Assembly: GCF_023898315.1 (NCBI RefSeq)
Contig: NC_064625.1
Coordinates: 101,418,269 to 101,482,268 of the forward strand
Length of the DNA: 64,000 nucleotides
Direction: 5' to 3'
Source: Schistocerca nitens
Lineage: Eukaryota; Arthropoda; Insecta; Orthoptera; Acrididae
This document shows positions 1-11,019 of the stretch, piece after piece (within the stretch, counting starts at the first letter, position 1; each line of letters opens with the position of its first letter). Under the pieces are notes generated by a model, which searched no databases, was not told the DNA's origin, and saw nothing but the letters and a program-made list of their open reading frames with translations. Position numbers and translations under genes: made by a program.

Positions 1-1013
1 GATGTCCCCACAGTATTGTGCCATAGGAAATGTGACTGTGTATTGAAGCAAAATAAACCACTTTAAGTACTGACGCATTTAGAGAAAGACAAAGCTTCCT
101 TAGAGCAAATATTCCTTTGCTAAAGTTGCTTCCCACTTTTTCTATATGGCTACCCCAGGACACTTTTGAATCAATTGAGATTCCAAGGAAAGTAACAGCA
201 TTTGAACTTGAGGTCTTGTATTTTTTTTTTGGTTGACACAAAGGTTGCTCAGGTTTTAACATGGCATTAACTTAAGTCATATTAACAGGTAGTAATGCTA
301 TAGTGTAGATTATGGCATTGGAACTGTTACAAGAGTTACCAACAGATGGCTTGTAAATAGCACCTGCAGACATGCCATTCTTCCAAGATTTTAGAATCTT
401 ATTGTTTTGTTGATCTAGGTATCTTGATACTACTGCAGAAAATTAAACATACATTCACAGAAGCTGTGAAATTGTTATCACTCTGCTGACTGGTGTTCTG
501 TGTTTTTTTTCAGTAATAAAATGAAAACACATTGAAATGGAATGGAGTACAGCACAAATTACTCCATGATAACTGCAACAGAATGCTCATGTTTTGAAAT
601 ATAGCCACAAGGGAGAAGTGGAGGAAGGAAAGAGGCATAACAGAGTACAACCAAACTGAACTTTTTGTGACATGATAAAAATTGCATATCTTAAGATGTG
701 CCACTGAAACCAGCAGTCCACTCATGCAGTGTGCCACTAGCTGGGGTGACACTTTTGTTGCATGTGTGAACCTGGCTTTGCAGAGTAATTTTGCATTTAT
801 CAAAGAATTTCATAATTAGTTTTTGAACTAGGATATTGTTCTGATGAAGGAGAATTGGTACAGTAATTGGCAGTGGTTCATGACATTGAGTTACTTGTTG
901 TATGATATCAATTTGCTGGTTTGTATACAGACTATATTGAAAAGATATGTGGTTGATATCCCCTACTGTGATTCCATCACATTTTCAGTAAGGGCTATAG
1001 TTGTTGTTCATAG
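1..1013. other. no recognisable gene
   Basis: AT-rich sequence lying downstream of the alpha-tubulin gene. Short open frames on both strands lack known motifs and codon structure. I see no repeat family that I can name. Confidence 0.5.
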
Positions 1014-1215
1014 TGTAGTCCGCAGAACAGAAGCTCACAGAATACCATGCAGTAGCTATTTATTTTCTTGATTACTACAGCAAATTGAGAACTGATAAAC
1101 AGAGAAAAACTCAAGAACTAACTCGCAAAGAATGAATGAGTAAACACCACTCTGCTGGTCTGTCAAAGAATGATTAATTCTCTTCACTTGCTGTCCATAA
1201 CTGATGCTTCCCACA
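1014..1215 (-). repeat. 3' LTR of gypsy copy A
   Basis: On the minus strand it begins TGTGGGAAGC and ends GGACTACA, so it has TG...CA termini. It aligns over its length with 4731-4942, sharing segments such as ctatttatt and the block around ccataactg, at very roughly three-quarters identity by eye. Confidence 0.7.
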
Positions 1216-1289
1216 CCGACTACCCAGACACCCCCTTCCCTCCCCCACCCCTCCTGCCCCCCTGCAGTAGAGCAAAGCTCTTTAGTAAG

Positions 1290-4100
1290 CACCTATACTG
1301 GTTTCACCTGCTCCCTTGACACTGTCAGAGACCAGTTCTTGTACTCTATTTGGACTGTATGTACGCTGCATTTTAATACAAAAAAAGATTTTGAATATGG
1401 TGGCTTTAATGGTGCACATACAGCATCTGTCTGTAACGTTACATGGGTGCATGTTGCAATGTAATTATGTATAAATATTTTCTGACTGCTGCGATGTGAT
1501 GCTGGGGATAAGTGTAGCCTGGTTCCACAGGCATCTGCTGTGTTGAAAAAGAAAAACAGGACAGTAGATACATTTTTTCCCCCATAAACCATCACAGCAG
1601 TTGGAGCCCCAGTGTCTCACTTAACTGCTGTAATAAGTCCCAGCAAGACTGGTGGTAGAGCAGCTGACCAGCAACTTTTGTGGCACCTAAGCACAGCCTT
1701 TAGTGTTCTATGCCATCTTTCCAAGATTTCATTGCCTGAGGAATGGTAGCTTGTTTTATGGTGGTGCTGGATACCACATAACTTAGATAGTTCAAGAGAC
1801 AATACTCACTCAAATTTTAGCCCTTGATCAGTGATGATGTGAATGGGACAACAGAAGCTTGAAATCCATGTATTCATAGAGGCCCTTACCATCGTTGCTG
1901 CTGGTATATCCCCTGTAGGAGCTCCTTCAGTCTTACTTGCTCAAGATTAAGGGGTATTGAGTTGCTTTGTTGCAATTGTTGTTGACATTTGTGTGTGGTT
2001 TGTTCAGATGTCAGTTGGTCATAGTTTATCATGGCAGAAATTGTACTGATCCCAGAGAAAAAAAATCAGCCACTATGTTCTCTGAAATTTTGATGTGCTT
2101 ATATCTGATGCGAATTGCCCAATAAACTCCAGTTGGCCCAACTGCTAAGAACACATCTCTTTCATTCCTTGGAAAGAAAACGTGATTTGCTTATTATCAG
2201 TATAGATTGTAAATGTCTGAGCTTCCACGGTTGGTCAGAATTTCCACATGGCTTGGCCAGTAACTCCCAATCATATGATTCCACTTAGTATCTTCTTGCG
2301 ATAGCTTTTGGGAAAAAAAGCCCTAAAGGCTTCCAACTTACTTCCACATTTTGATGGGTCATCTATGACAGTTGCCAGAGCACATTATGAACTGAACAAG
2401 ACAATAGTACTGCTCCTTGTAAACTAGCTCTTACCTTTTTGAAGGCCTGCTGCACACTCAGTGTCCATTGTACAGGCTGTTTGCCCATCGTATTGGTATC
2501 TGCTCTTTCCACTGTCAGTGGCATCTCCATCTCCACTGTCCCCTATAAATGGTGACTATAGAAGTTGATGGTCACAAGAAATCTTCATAACTGCTGATAA
2601 ACTGTCAGCCTGGGAATGTTCTGTAAAGCCTCCACCTTCTCCTTGAGTGGATGGATACTAGCAGCTGATACTATGTGATGATGAACAATACTTTGCACTG
2701 GCAGAGAACATACTTTGCTTCATTCACCACAAACCCAGATTTCTTTATGCTGTAAAATACTGCTTTAGTGCTCATTATGTAACTCATCCTTCTGTGAAAA
2801 TATCAAAATATCATCCAGATATATGAAGCAGAAATCCAGGCCCCTCAACACTCCATCTACAAATCTCTGCCAGTTCTGGCTGCATTTTTCAACCTGAATG
2901 ACATGTGAAGGTGTTCATAGCCCAAAAAGCATAATCACAGCCATCTTTGGAACATCCTCTTCAGCTACCAGAATCTGATTGCATGCCTTCTTACAGTTTA
3001 TCACACTGAAGATCATAGTCCCAGCTAAAATGTTCATAAAATCAGCCAATTTAGGTACAGGATAGCAGTTGGATACTGTTCGTGCATTCAGAGCCCAATA
3101 AACCCTATGGGCCTCCATGTGCTGTTTCAGGTCCACTGGCAATGTTCACAGGCTATCCGATCTTCTTACAATGCCAACCTGCTACATCTTGCCAAATTCT
3201 GCTTTTGCCTCTGTGAACTGGGTGGGTCCTAGTGTTCTCAGATGTCAGGAGAGTGATTGGTCTTGAAGAAGCATATTGTGGAATGCAGTACGTTCTGCCC
3301 TGTTTCATGTTTAAGTAAATCACCTGGTAAAATGACTATTTTGCTTGTACTTCACCTTCCTATTGTGCCCATTACTATCTCATTTCCCCGACTATCTTGT
3401 TTTGTGCTCAGTGGTAACCACAGTATGTGGTAGTGGAAGAAATTTGCACCTATAATTGGCTCGTGCACATCAGCCAATCTGAACCTCCATTTAAAAACTT
3501 TGCTGAAAAATATGTCCAATGTCACCTCCTGTTCACCGTAAGTTAGTAGAAGTTAGGTGGAGTGCTGCATTTACCATCTGTTTCCAATTTAATGACAATG
3601 CGCTAATGTCTGAGCGTGAGTCGATTGGGTAACATCAATTTGCCTTTCTGTCTGTCACATACACATGGCTTGATATTGCAAACAGGCAAGCTAGTGAGGA
3701 TGTCTGCATATGCATGGAAGGATTGTCTCGATTAACTGGGCTGATGTTGAGGTTGCATCCTGGTCATTTTCTATCACACCCCCATTACTATCTGCAGACA
3801 AAATGTCAATCCCTTTGTATCGACTCTGGCACATTTGAGAAGATATGCAGCCTGCTGCACTTACTGCAGGCCACAGTGACTGTTGGGGAATATGCAGGGA
3901 ACTGTGCATCTTGTGGCACTCACACTGAAGCTTTTGTGTTACCTACATACTCTACCATCTCACAACTCTGGCCTTTGCTTTGTCTCGTTGGTTTGATTCC
4001 AGAGCCAATAATTGTTTTTGCATTGCAGCCAACTGGAGCTTTCCACTGGGAAGTTGCTCATCAACAGACTTCCTCAGTTCCCATTGTATAACTGTGTTTC
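1290..4100 (-). pseudogene. gypsy pol pseudogene (protease-RT-RNaseH-integrase)
   Basis: This is the remains of a retrotransposon polyprotein. Reading from high to low coordinates I see a protease C-terminal motif (ADVHEPIIGANFF, family form LGADF) near 3450. The RT palm start follows at 2915-3142 (WALNARTVSNCYPVPKLADF, then FSVINCKKA where active copies have an Asp before K/R-A). The integrase core lies near 1.65-1.9 kb (IITDQGLKFE and the E of NEILERWHRTLK). The integrase C-terminal tail is at 1300-1480 (APLKPPYS, HTVQIEYK, VSREQVKPV). Frames shift repeatedly and stops are frequent, so no protein can be made. The FSV-I-N reading is another Asp-to-Asn change at a catalytic RT position. Confidence 0.8.
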
Positions 4101-4730
4101 TGCTGTGTTGTAGCTGTCAGTTGTTTGTGTTATTGTTGAGTTGCTCACTTGCCTCACTGCTGTGTGTACTTTGTGCGCAACTGACAGAACAGAACAAATG
4201 TTTTCCTTCCCATAGGTTTTCACTGACAGTGGCAGCTGTACAAGTCACATGTGCTAAAGCATCTTATCTGACATTGCTCATCCCCCATAGTACTCCAGAG
4301 TTGCTGCCAGGATTCGGAAGGCCTCCCGTCATACTTTCGTAACATAGGAACTGCTCCATCTGTTATTCTAAAGATTTGCCCATGCTGCAGATAATCAGAT
4401 CTCTGAAATATTGATATTGATCATGTGTAGGAGGCTTCAAAATGATGTCTAATACTGTTTCTCAAGAGTCTAGGCTGTTAACTGCTACTGCGAACTTTGT
4501 ATACTGGTAATCATTTGTGAGTTGTTCTGTGTAAATGCAAGCTCTTACATAGCAAATGAAAGTACAGGTTCTTCCAGTAGGAACTATAGCTCTTGTGTTT
4601 GCATTGTTGGTGTTCCCACCTAGTCCTGGCCATCATCATAATGAAAAATCATAGACTCACTCTGACCATGCTTGAACTTGCTATTTTCTTTTGTGCTTTC
4701 AGGGTCACAATTTTATAGGTATTGCACACG

Positions 4731-4942
4731 GTATAGTCTAAAAACCAGACACTCACAGGATACTGTGCAATAACTATTTATTTCACTGATTACAATAACA
4801 AATTATCACCTGACAACCAATAAATGGAGAACTAACTTAAGAACAAACTTGTGAAGAATAAGTGCTTTAACATCACCCTGATGGTTGGCCAAAGAATAAT
4901 TAAGTCTCTTCACTCACTATCCATAACTGGTGCTCCCCATCA
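4731..4942 (-). repeat. 5' LTR of gypsy copy A
   Basis: It matches the LTR at 1014-1215 in the same orientation, with divergence consistent with an old insertion. Its inner end on the minus strand reads GACTATACC, and GTGACCC, a primer-binding-site-like string, follows about 20 bases further in. Confidence 0.65.
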
Positions 4943-5280
4943 GGTCACGTTGAACATCTATTTAGCAAAAATGGTTAGGGAGTGATCCATGATTAAATCT
5001 CTTGCAGATTGTGGAACTTTTCATTTTTTATTCGCCTTAATTGTATGGTCCCAGAGCTTCGACGGAATTTGCGGCTATATTTGACCATAACATTTCCTTT
5101 TGATTTGTATTGACATTTGATGTTCTTTCCATTGATGTCTTACTTATCTATATTATGTAGTCTTCAGATGTGATGACAGTAAGATGTTTTTAAAAGCATC
5201 ATTTTCAGCAGGGTTTTCAGTACGTCATCGACCACTTCACTGTATTTAATGTTAGTATGTCTATGATACACATGAATTTA
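4943..5280. other. no recognisable gene
   Basis: AT-rich spacer between the gypsy element and the Penelope-type repeat arm. I see nothing assignable in it. Confidence 0.5.
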
Positions 5281-5590
5281 TCTAAAAACAAAGATGATGA
5301 GACTTACCAAACAAAAGCATTAGCAGGTCGATAGACACACAAACAAACACAAACACACACACAAAATTCCAGCTTTCGCAACCAACGGTTGCTTCATCAG
5401 GAAAGAGGGAAGGAGAGGGAAAGACGAAAGGATGTGGGTTTTAAGGGAGAGGGTAAGGAGTCATTCCAATCCCGGGAGTGGAAAAACTTACCTTAGGGGG
5501 AAAAAAGGACAGGTATACACTCACACACACGCACATATCCATCCGCACATACACAGACACAAGCAGACATTTGTAAAGGCAAAGAGTTTT
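5281..5590 (-). repeat. Penelope-type 3' terminal repeat, single arm
   Basis: Starts tctaaaaacaaagatgatg and runs through an AC-rich tract, a GA-rich tract and a cacacac tract. It is the same sequence as each arm of the palindrome at 8313-8862. I know this sequence as an abundant orthopteran repeat, and I associate it with the 3' ends of Penelope-like elements (inference). Only one arm is present here, and I see no clear target duplication. Confidence 0.65.
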
Positions 5591-5639
5591 CATTAATTTT
5601 ATTTTCTTTCTAAGATATGCATTTTCCTTGGTAGTTTTC

Positions 5640-7110
5640 CTCTCCTGATGCAGCTAAACTAGAGTTCTTTTTCTTCTTTTTTTATACTCTTGTAACTGAT
5701 CGCAACACATTGAGACAAAGGTGGATCTTCTCAACGTGCTATGCAAAATGTCCTGCCATGATAGAAGTGAGTCTATTATTATTCCTAGGAATTTAGTTTG
5801 ACTCTTCTCTGGGAAAAACTGATTATTTAATCTTATGTGTGTTAGTCCCTGTGGAATCCTTCACCTGCCTGAGTAAACCATCGTTATCTTAAGGAGTGAG
5901 ACCTGAACCAACAAGGATTTCAACTGGGATGTTGCTGTACCCATTACTCCACTTGTTGCTTCAGGGCCAGCATTAGCATCAGAAGTAGATATACATATAT
6001 CATCAGCATATTGTAATACTTTAACAGCTCTTGAGAGCTTGGTTTCAATGTCTGCTATGTAAACATTAAACAGAATATGGCTAAATTTCAATCCCAGTGG
6101 AAGCCCATAGAGGCATTCCTTAAGCCCACAGTTTTATTTTATTTTATTTTATGTTTTATTTTTTGGCATAAGAGGATAGTCCTTCCAACTAAAAATTTGC
6201 TTGTACCATAAATAAAATTGTAATACAGTCCTATGTGCATATGTGCAAATTGAATTGTGTCAAATTATCTAACATAGAGAAGTGTTACCAATTTGATAAT
6301 CTGGTAGTACATTATTAGTTTTGAGCCACTATTCAAGGCTATTTTTAATTATTTGTTCCAAGATGATAGTTCTATGGTCTGTAGGAGTCAGCAGATGCCC
6401 TATCCTTTTTTGGTTTCAGAATTGACATAATGATCTGCATAATTCAGCCTTCAGGAAGTGATTTGTATAATCATACTCAGTTGTACATATCCAACAGCCT
6501 CCCTTTTGTGGGTTCTGATAAATTCCTCAGTGTTGAATGTTACATGTTGTCCACTCCTATTGTTGTGTTTGCTTAGTGGATTAAGGCACTCAACAGTTCT
6601 TGCTTCATAAATGGTGAGCATAGGAAATGATTTGATATTTATCCTGCTGCACTCAGGTTCTACCACTACTGAGAGAACCACTATTCTGTCTATAAATATG
6701 TCTGCAACTGATTAATCCATCCTTTTGAATTTGATATTTCATTGGTTCCTGTGCTGAAGAGCCTTAACAGATCTCCATATATTTGTGACATTAATATTTT
6801 TATGTAATTTGTTGTAAAATGCTGTCTAGCTCTCTGTCTCCTGTTTCTTTAAAATGTGCTTCACTTGGGAATCTATTATCTTATATTGTAAGTTACTTGC
6901 GAAGTTACTAGTTTGCATGACATTCTCTCAATGCATTTTTTCTTGCTGCAATTGCTGTTGAATGTTCTGCATCCCCCCAAACGGTTAGAGTTTTCTTTGG
7001 TATCTTGGCATTTTCTTCATTGAAATTGTTTTGGAAGATGCTTTGTTTATGAGTTTGATAAATGCTTTATAATCATCTTCTATGTTATGGCATATTCTTA
7101 GTTCTGAAAT
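5640..7110 (-). pseudogene. non-LTR retrotransposon reverse-transcriptase remnant
   Basis: The minus strand carries scattered RT pieces in the expected order. The linker region near 7.0 kb includes AARKNALREC. The RT finger region near 6.4 kb reads as an I-I-M-S-I-L-K-P string followed by degraded Y-R-P-I-x-L-S. The palm at 5861-6110 has LPLGLKFSHILFNVYI and the catalytic YADD in QYADDICI. Immediately downstream the thumb reads as FLGIIIDS-like in another frame. Stops and frameshifts are numerous. The clade is uncertain, possibly the jockey/I group. The left end abuts the Penelope-type repeat. Confidence 0.7.
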
Positions 7111-7198
7111 TAGGTGCTGACTCCATGTCTTGTACTCTTCTCATTGCACTTCTTTTATTCTCTATTGTCTGTTTATCTCTTCTTCTAAGATAATGATG

Positions 7199-7532
7199 CA
7201 CACCAAAGGAATGAATTAAAATTTGTATCAATGCTGGGATTCGAATCTGGGTCTCCTACTTACCAGGTAGATGGCACTGCAGTTACCACAGCTGCATGCA
7301 CAACTCTAGTACATCTCCCTCCCCTTACAAATTTCAACTCACTTCTCAGACCATTGCTATTCCCCTTCTAAATTCACAACAGTATTCAGAGGCTCTCTGA
7401 CATCGGAACAACATCTCAGCAATGAGCAAAACTGTATTAATTCTGCCTGTACCTCAGGCGCAGGTGATATATTAATCATATACAGTAAATGTTCCTGGTT
7501 CATACTGAGTCTCACTTCTATCTCTGATAGTG
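7199..7532 (-). repeat. tRNA-derived SINE-like repeat, copy 1
   Basis: The minus strand has a tRNA-like head with a B-box-like string (CAGATTCGAATCCC), followed in the plus-strand direction by a body shared with copies at 7674-7900, 7960-8175 and 42950-43255. Shared blocks include ccattgctattcccctt and the region with ctgtacctcaggc. It is interrupted at its right side by another SINE that duplicated ctatctctgatagtg. Confidence 0.55.
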
Positions 7533-7658
7533 GTTCAATGGCTCTGAGCACTATACGACTTAACTTCTGAGGCCATCAGTTGCCTAGAACTTAGAACTAA
7601 TTAAACCTAACCAACCTAAGGACAGCACACACACCCATGCCCGAGGCAGGATTCGAAC
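7533..7658 (-). repeat. class-II-tRNA-type SINE, 5' truncated, with 15-bp TSD
   Basis: The plus strand reads ggctctgagcactatacgac through cccgaggcaggattcgaac. This is the reverse complement of an abundant SINE whose head resembles a Leu/Ser-type tRNA. The copy ends just after the B box, so the A-box half is missing. It is flanked by a perfect 15-bp direct repeat, ctatctctgatagtg, at 7518-7532 and 7659-7673, which marks an insertion by target-primed reverse transcription. Confidence 0.85.
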
Positions 7659-7673
7659 CTATCTCTGATAGTG

Positions 7674-7900
7674 ACGTAGGCTGAGACAATGATTTAAAAA
7701 TTTGTGCCAGCATCAGGATTCAAATCCCGATCTGCTTACTAGGCACATGCACTAACTGCTGTGCCACAATGACACTGCAGGCCTGCATGGGTTAACCTAG
7801 TATGTCTCCTTCATTTATTTAAATTCCCATTCACACCTCAGCCCATTGCTATTCCCCTTGTAAACTCACATCAGTATTAATTCATTGCATCAGTATACAT
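7674..7900 (-). repeat. tRNA-derived SINE-like repeat, copy 2
   Basis: The minus strand carries a tRNA-like head (gtggcacagcagttagtgca, then gatttgaatcctg) preceded by body sequence matching the other copies (agcaatgggctgaggtgtga). The body-then-head order suggests a fragment of a tandem dimer. Confidence 0.5.
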
Positions 7901-7959
7901 CATTATCACAGTTAAAGGGGTGACTCAGTACATCTCAGAAACATTAACAGTATATGATC

Positions 7960-8175
7960 AATGTATCACCTAGGCCTGAGGTACAGGCAGAATTAATCAC
8001 ATTTTGATCATTGCTAAGGTGCTATTCCAATGTCAGAGAGCCTCTGAAATACTGATGCAAGTTTGGAAGGGCAATAGCAATGGGCTGAAGTGTGAATGGG
8101 AATATGTATTGGAGAGGAAGACGTAGTACGATAACACAGTGGTTAGCACAGTTCCCTAGAAAGTGTTGTGTGTCA
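7960..8175 (+). repeat. tRNA-derived SINE-like repeat, copy 3 (inverted to copy 2)
   Basis: The plus strand holds the body (gaggtacaggcagaatta, then gtcagagagcctctgaaat, then agcaatgggctgaagtgtga) followed by the start of a head (acacagtggttagcacag). Together with the preceding minus copy it forms a loose inverted pair. Confidence 0.5.
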
Positions 8176-8312
8176 GGAACATGTTTAGCATGACTGAGGA
8201 AGCAACATCCTCTAATTCTCCAGGTCTCATTTAACTGGTATTCTCCCAACTGAGCTGTTTGTAGAGAGTTAAAGCAAGCAAGGAGAAATCAAACAAATGT
8301 TTAATTCATGTA

Positions 8313-8862
8313 TCTAAAAACAAAGATGATGTGACTTACCAAATGAAAGTGCTGGCAGGTCGACAGACACACAAACATACACACAAAATTCAAGCTTTTG
8401 CAACAAACTGTTGCCTCATCAGGAAAGAGGGAAGGAGAGGGAAAGACGAAAGGATGTGGGTTTTAAGGGAGAGGGTAAGGAGTCATTCCAATCCCGGGAG
8501 TGGAAAGACTTACCTTAGGGGGAAAAAAGGACGGGTATACACTCGCCCACACACACATATCCATCCACCCGTGTGCGAGTGTATACCCGTCCTTTTTTCC
8601 CCCTAAGGTAAGTCTTTCCGCTCCCGGGATTGGAATGACTCCTTACCCTCTCCCTTAAAACCCACATCCTTTCGTCTTTCCCTCTCCTTCCCTCTTTCCT
8701 GATGAGGCAACAGTTTGTTGCGAAAGCTTGAATTTTGTGTGTATGTTTGTGTTTGTTTGTGTGTCTGTGGACCTGCCAGCACTTTCATTTGGTAAGTCAC
8801 ATCATCTTTGTTTTTAGATACATTTTTCCTATGTGGAATGTTTCCCTCTATTATAACCATAT
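8313..8862. mobile_element. fold-back palindrome of Penelope-type terminal repeat with 19-bp TSD
   Basis: The left arm (to about 8563) and right arm (from about 8568 to 8822) are near-perfect reverse complements, each about 250 bp, around a tiny centre near 8565. The right arm runs on a further 40 bases (ctatgtggaatgtttccctc...), which I recognise as the true 3' end of this repeat family. The whole unit is flanked by a perfect direct repeat, caaatgtttaattcatgta, at 8294-8312 and 8863-8881. Such a long duplication fits target-primed insertion rather than a cut-and-paste DNA transposon. Confidence 0.85.
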
Positions 8863-8982
8863 CAAATGTTTAATTCATGTAGATCTGGACTTGCCCAACA
8901 TCTGATGCACAAACTGCTTACGTAGATAAGAGGACCAATAAAATACGATAGGATGTTATACACACAGACAGGCAGAAAATAT

Positions 8983-8988
8983 TTTATT
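8983..8988 (-). promoter_or_regulatory. possible poly(A) signal of alpha-tubulin
   Basis: The minus strand reads AATAAA about 475 bases past the alpha-tubulin stop codon, with no recognisable repeat in between. It is the first canonical hexamer I noticed downstream of the stop. The cleavage site would be near 8960. Confidence 0.5.
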
Positions 8989-9461
8989 GCTTTACAAAAC
9001 CACTGCATGAAGAAGTCATGCACACAAAATACTTTTTGTAATAGATATATATTTTATGTAACACAGGTAATAACTTTTTAAGACAAAGTACAAATATTTT
9101 ATATATTTAAATGTGATAGGTCTTATTATTTACTGATTTAAAATGGTTAATATTAGCTTATGGAAAATTTGAATCTGCTTTATGTAGGCAGTAAAGAGAA
9201 AATGTTTCAAATTCTAAAGAATGCACCAAACACCCCATCATACTGATAGAATGATAAATAGAAAGAATGTTCTGTCATTTCACATCTCACAGACATGTTA
9301 CATCACTTTTTCTTCATTAATTATGTCCACAGCACTGACATGGTGCATGACACGTGTGACAGTTTTAATGCTTCCGACGACAGAATGTCGCTATCTTTGC
9401 ACACCATTTTCGATAAGATTGCAGTATTCGGATCATCATATTGGCAGTAAACTGTGCTGAG
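8989..9461 (-). other. putative 3' UTR of alpha-tubulin
   Basis: AT-rich, non-repetitive stretch between the stop codon and the candidate poly(A) signal. The extent is inferred from the signal only. Confidence 0.5.
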
Positions 9462-9568
9462 TCAGTATTCGTCCTTGTCCTCATCTGTCTCTGATGCAGC
9501 ATCCTCCTGCACTTCCTGGTAATCCAGCTCCAGTGCTGCCAGGTCTTCACGGGCTTCAGAGAATTCAC
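9462..9568 (-). CDS. alphaTub: alpha-tubulin, last coding exon (C-terminal tail)
   Basis: The acceptor (CTCAACTTACAG after a pyrimidine-rich tract) is followed by two bases that complete the Gly codon split with the previous exon. The exon then reads EFSEAREDLAALELDYQEVQ and an acidic tail ending D-E-Y and TGA. EFSEAREDLAALE is the invariant start of the alpha-tubulin C-terminal helix. The tail (EDAASETDEDKDEY) is not the usual VDSVEGEGEEEGEEY type but keeps the terminal Tyr used in the detyrosination/tyrosination cycle and several acidic residues that could be modified. By vertebrate numbering this is about residues 417-450. The exon is spliced to the one at 30214-30403 across a 20.6-kb intron. 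I considered a processed pseudogene and rejected it, because the exons are properly spliced and in phase. Confidence 0.93.
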
Positions 9569-9935
9569 CTGTAAGTTGAGAGAGAAGAGTAATTTATTCT
9601 GATGCAGCAAAAGGGCTTCATTCAGTTATTGTGTTCTACATATCCTGTTATGAAGCAGAATGTTCCGGTATGTTTAAGAAATTAAATTAATAATTGAGGA
9701 GTTGACATGGGACACCATGTAATTTTAAGAACTAGGTTTTAGAGGAGGGGGGGCGGGGGGGGGGGGAATTGTGGGCTTGGGAAGAATGAGTTTCTGTTCT
9801 ATGAATTGATTATGAAAATGTATGAAAGTCGTGTGAAACATTCTCATGTGCAACATACACATGAATTTTGTCCAGTATCATCAATATTCAACTTGATGAT
9901 TTTAGTTGCATAACTGCCTACTATAAAAAGTTGTA
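9569..9935. other. intron sequence with G-rich run
   Basis: Intronic spacer next to the last exon. It holds a nearly pure G tract (about 9736-9766) and no gene. Confidence 0.6.
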
Positions 9936-9939
9936 GTTA

Positions 9940-10916
9940 TGCGGTTTAAAAAGGAGTTTGTAAGAAGTGTAATGCTGAAATAACAACGCTAAAAGAACGA
10001 ATTGCAAGCTTACAATTCATAATCAGTTCTTTAAGAAGCGATATTGATTCACTCTAGAAAGAAAATCGGGATCTATGATCGAAGCCAATACCAAGTGAAG
10101 TGATGCAAGTCAAAAGTAATAAATGGTCTGGGTGGATAAAAGTGTCATATAAAGAGAGTTTTCCAACTGCAAAAAGAACAACCAACTCTGCTAAAACTGT
10201 CACATTTTCTGATAAAAACAAATATCATGTTTTGCTAACAAGTGACTGTGATAACGACTCTCCAAATGATCATGAACTTGTAAAAATCAGTGAACTGAAA
10301 ATGAGTAGTGTTTTTGCGAGAAATGTAAACAAAAAACACAGAACATCATGGAAAAAGTGTAGTGTACTATTACTAACAGACAGTGATGGCAGAAATCTAT
10401 CCACCATGCTCCATGAGAAAAATCACGATATAGAAGTGACTAATGTAGTGAAACTAGGAGCAGGATGTAAAGATCTTGTAGACACTAACTCTGAGATGAA
10501 ATTAATGCAGGAAAATGACTATCATGTGTATGATGCGTTCAAATGATGTGGCAAAAAATGAAGCAGAGGTTTGCTGATAACGATGCAGAATTTTCTACAA
10601 GCTAACAAATGCAGAAACACTGTAGTTGTCACCCTGCCTCATAGGCATGATCTAATTTATAGTTCATGTGTAAACAAAGAAATTCAGAAAACAAACATTA
10701 AAATAAGGAAACTGTGTTCTCAATATGTTAAGTGCGATCTACTGGATATAAGCAAGCTGCGTCGAAAACTACGTACAAAGCATGGAATGCATTTGAACTA
10801 TGAAGGGAAAAGGTTTATTTGTGATTGTGTTAGTGAAATAATTAAAGAAAGACTTCTAAGGAATAGAACAATCGATCAGCTTCCTGTATATCCTTCCAAC
10901 AACAGTGAGGTGACAT
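9940..10916 (+). pseudogene. LINE ORF1 with CxxC coiled coil and SGNH-like domain
   Basis: The N-terminal part, in frame before the first good ATG at 10100, has VCKKCNAEITTLKERIASLQ and continues as a leucine/isoleucine-rich coiled coil. The rest resembles an SGNH/GDSL esterase-like ORF1 domain. It has LLLTDSDGRNL (family form DSHGR, block I Ser), a GSND-like block at the frame break near 10543 (block III), VVVTLPHRHDL, and KHGMHLNYEGKRF (family block with the catalytic His in H-G-x-H-x-N). Stops occur near 10055 and 10544. Such ORF1 proteins bind the element's RNA. The esterase role is not settled, and the His-to-Asp change at DSDG would be unusual. Confidence 0.7.
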
Positions 10917-11019
10917 AACCTGCTAGAGCAAGACAAACACCATCAAGAAATGAGGATTTTTACTGGTCACAGATGAAGACAGCACCTCCATAGTTCATCC
11001 CAGAAGGGTTTTTTAGATT

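Larger units (their letters stand above)
1014..4942 (-). mobile_element. decayed Ty3/gypsy LTR retrotransposon (copy A)
   Basis: Two direct repeats of about 200 bp bound a minus-strand pol remnant. Pol motifs appear in the order expected of a gypsy element: protease near 3.45 kb, reverse transcriptase near 3.0 kb, RNase H debris, then integrase from 2.0 to 1.3 kb. A purine-rich tract on the minus strand (1216-1265) sits just before the left LTR, as a polypurine tract should. At 3.9 kb it is short for the family, and I could not see gag. Many stops and frameshifts show that it is old and dead. Confidence 0.8.
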
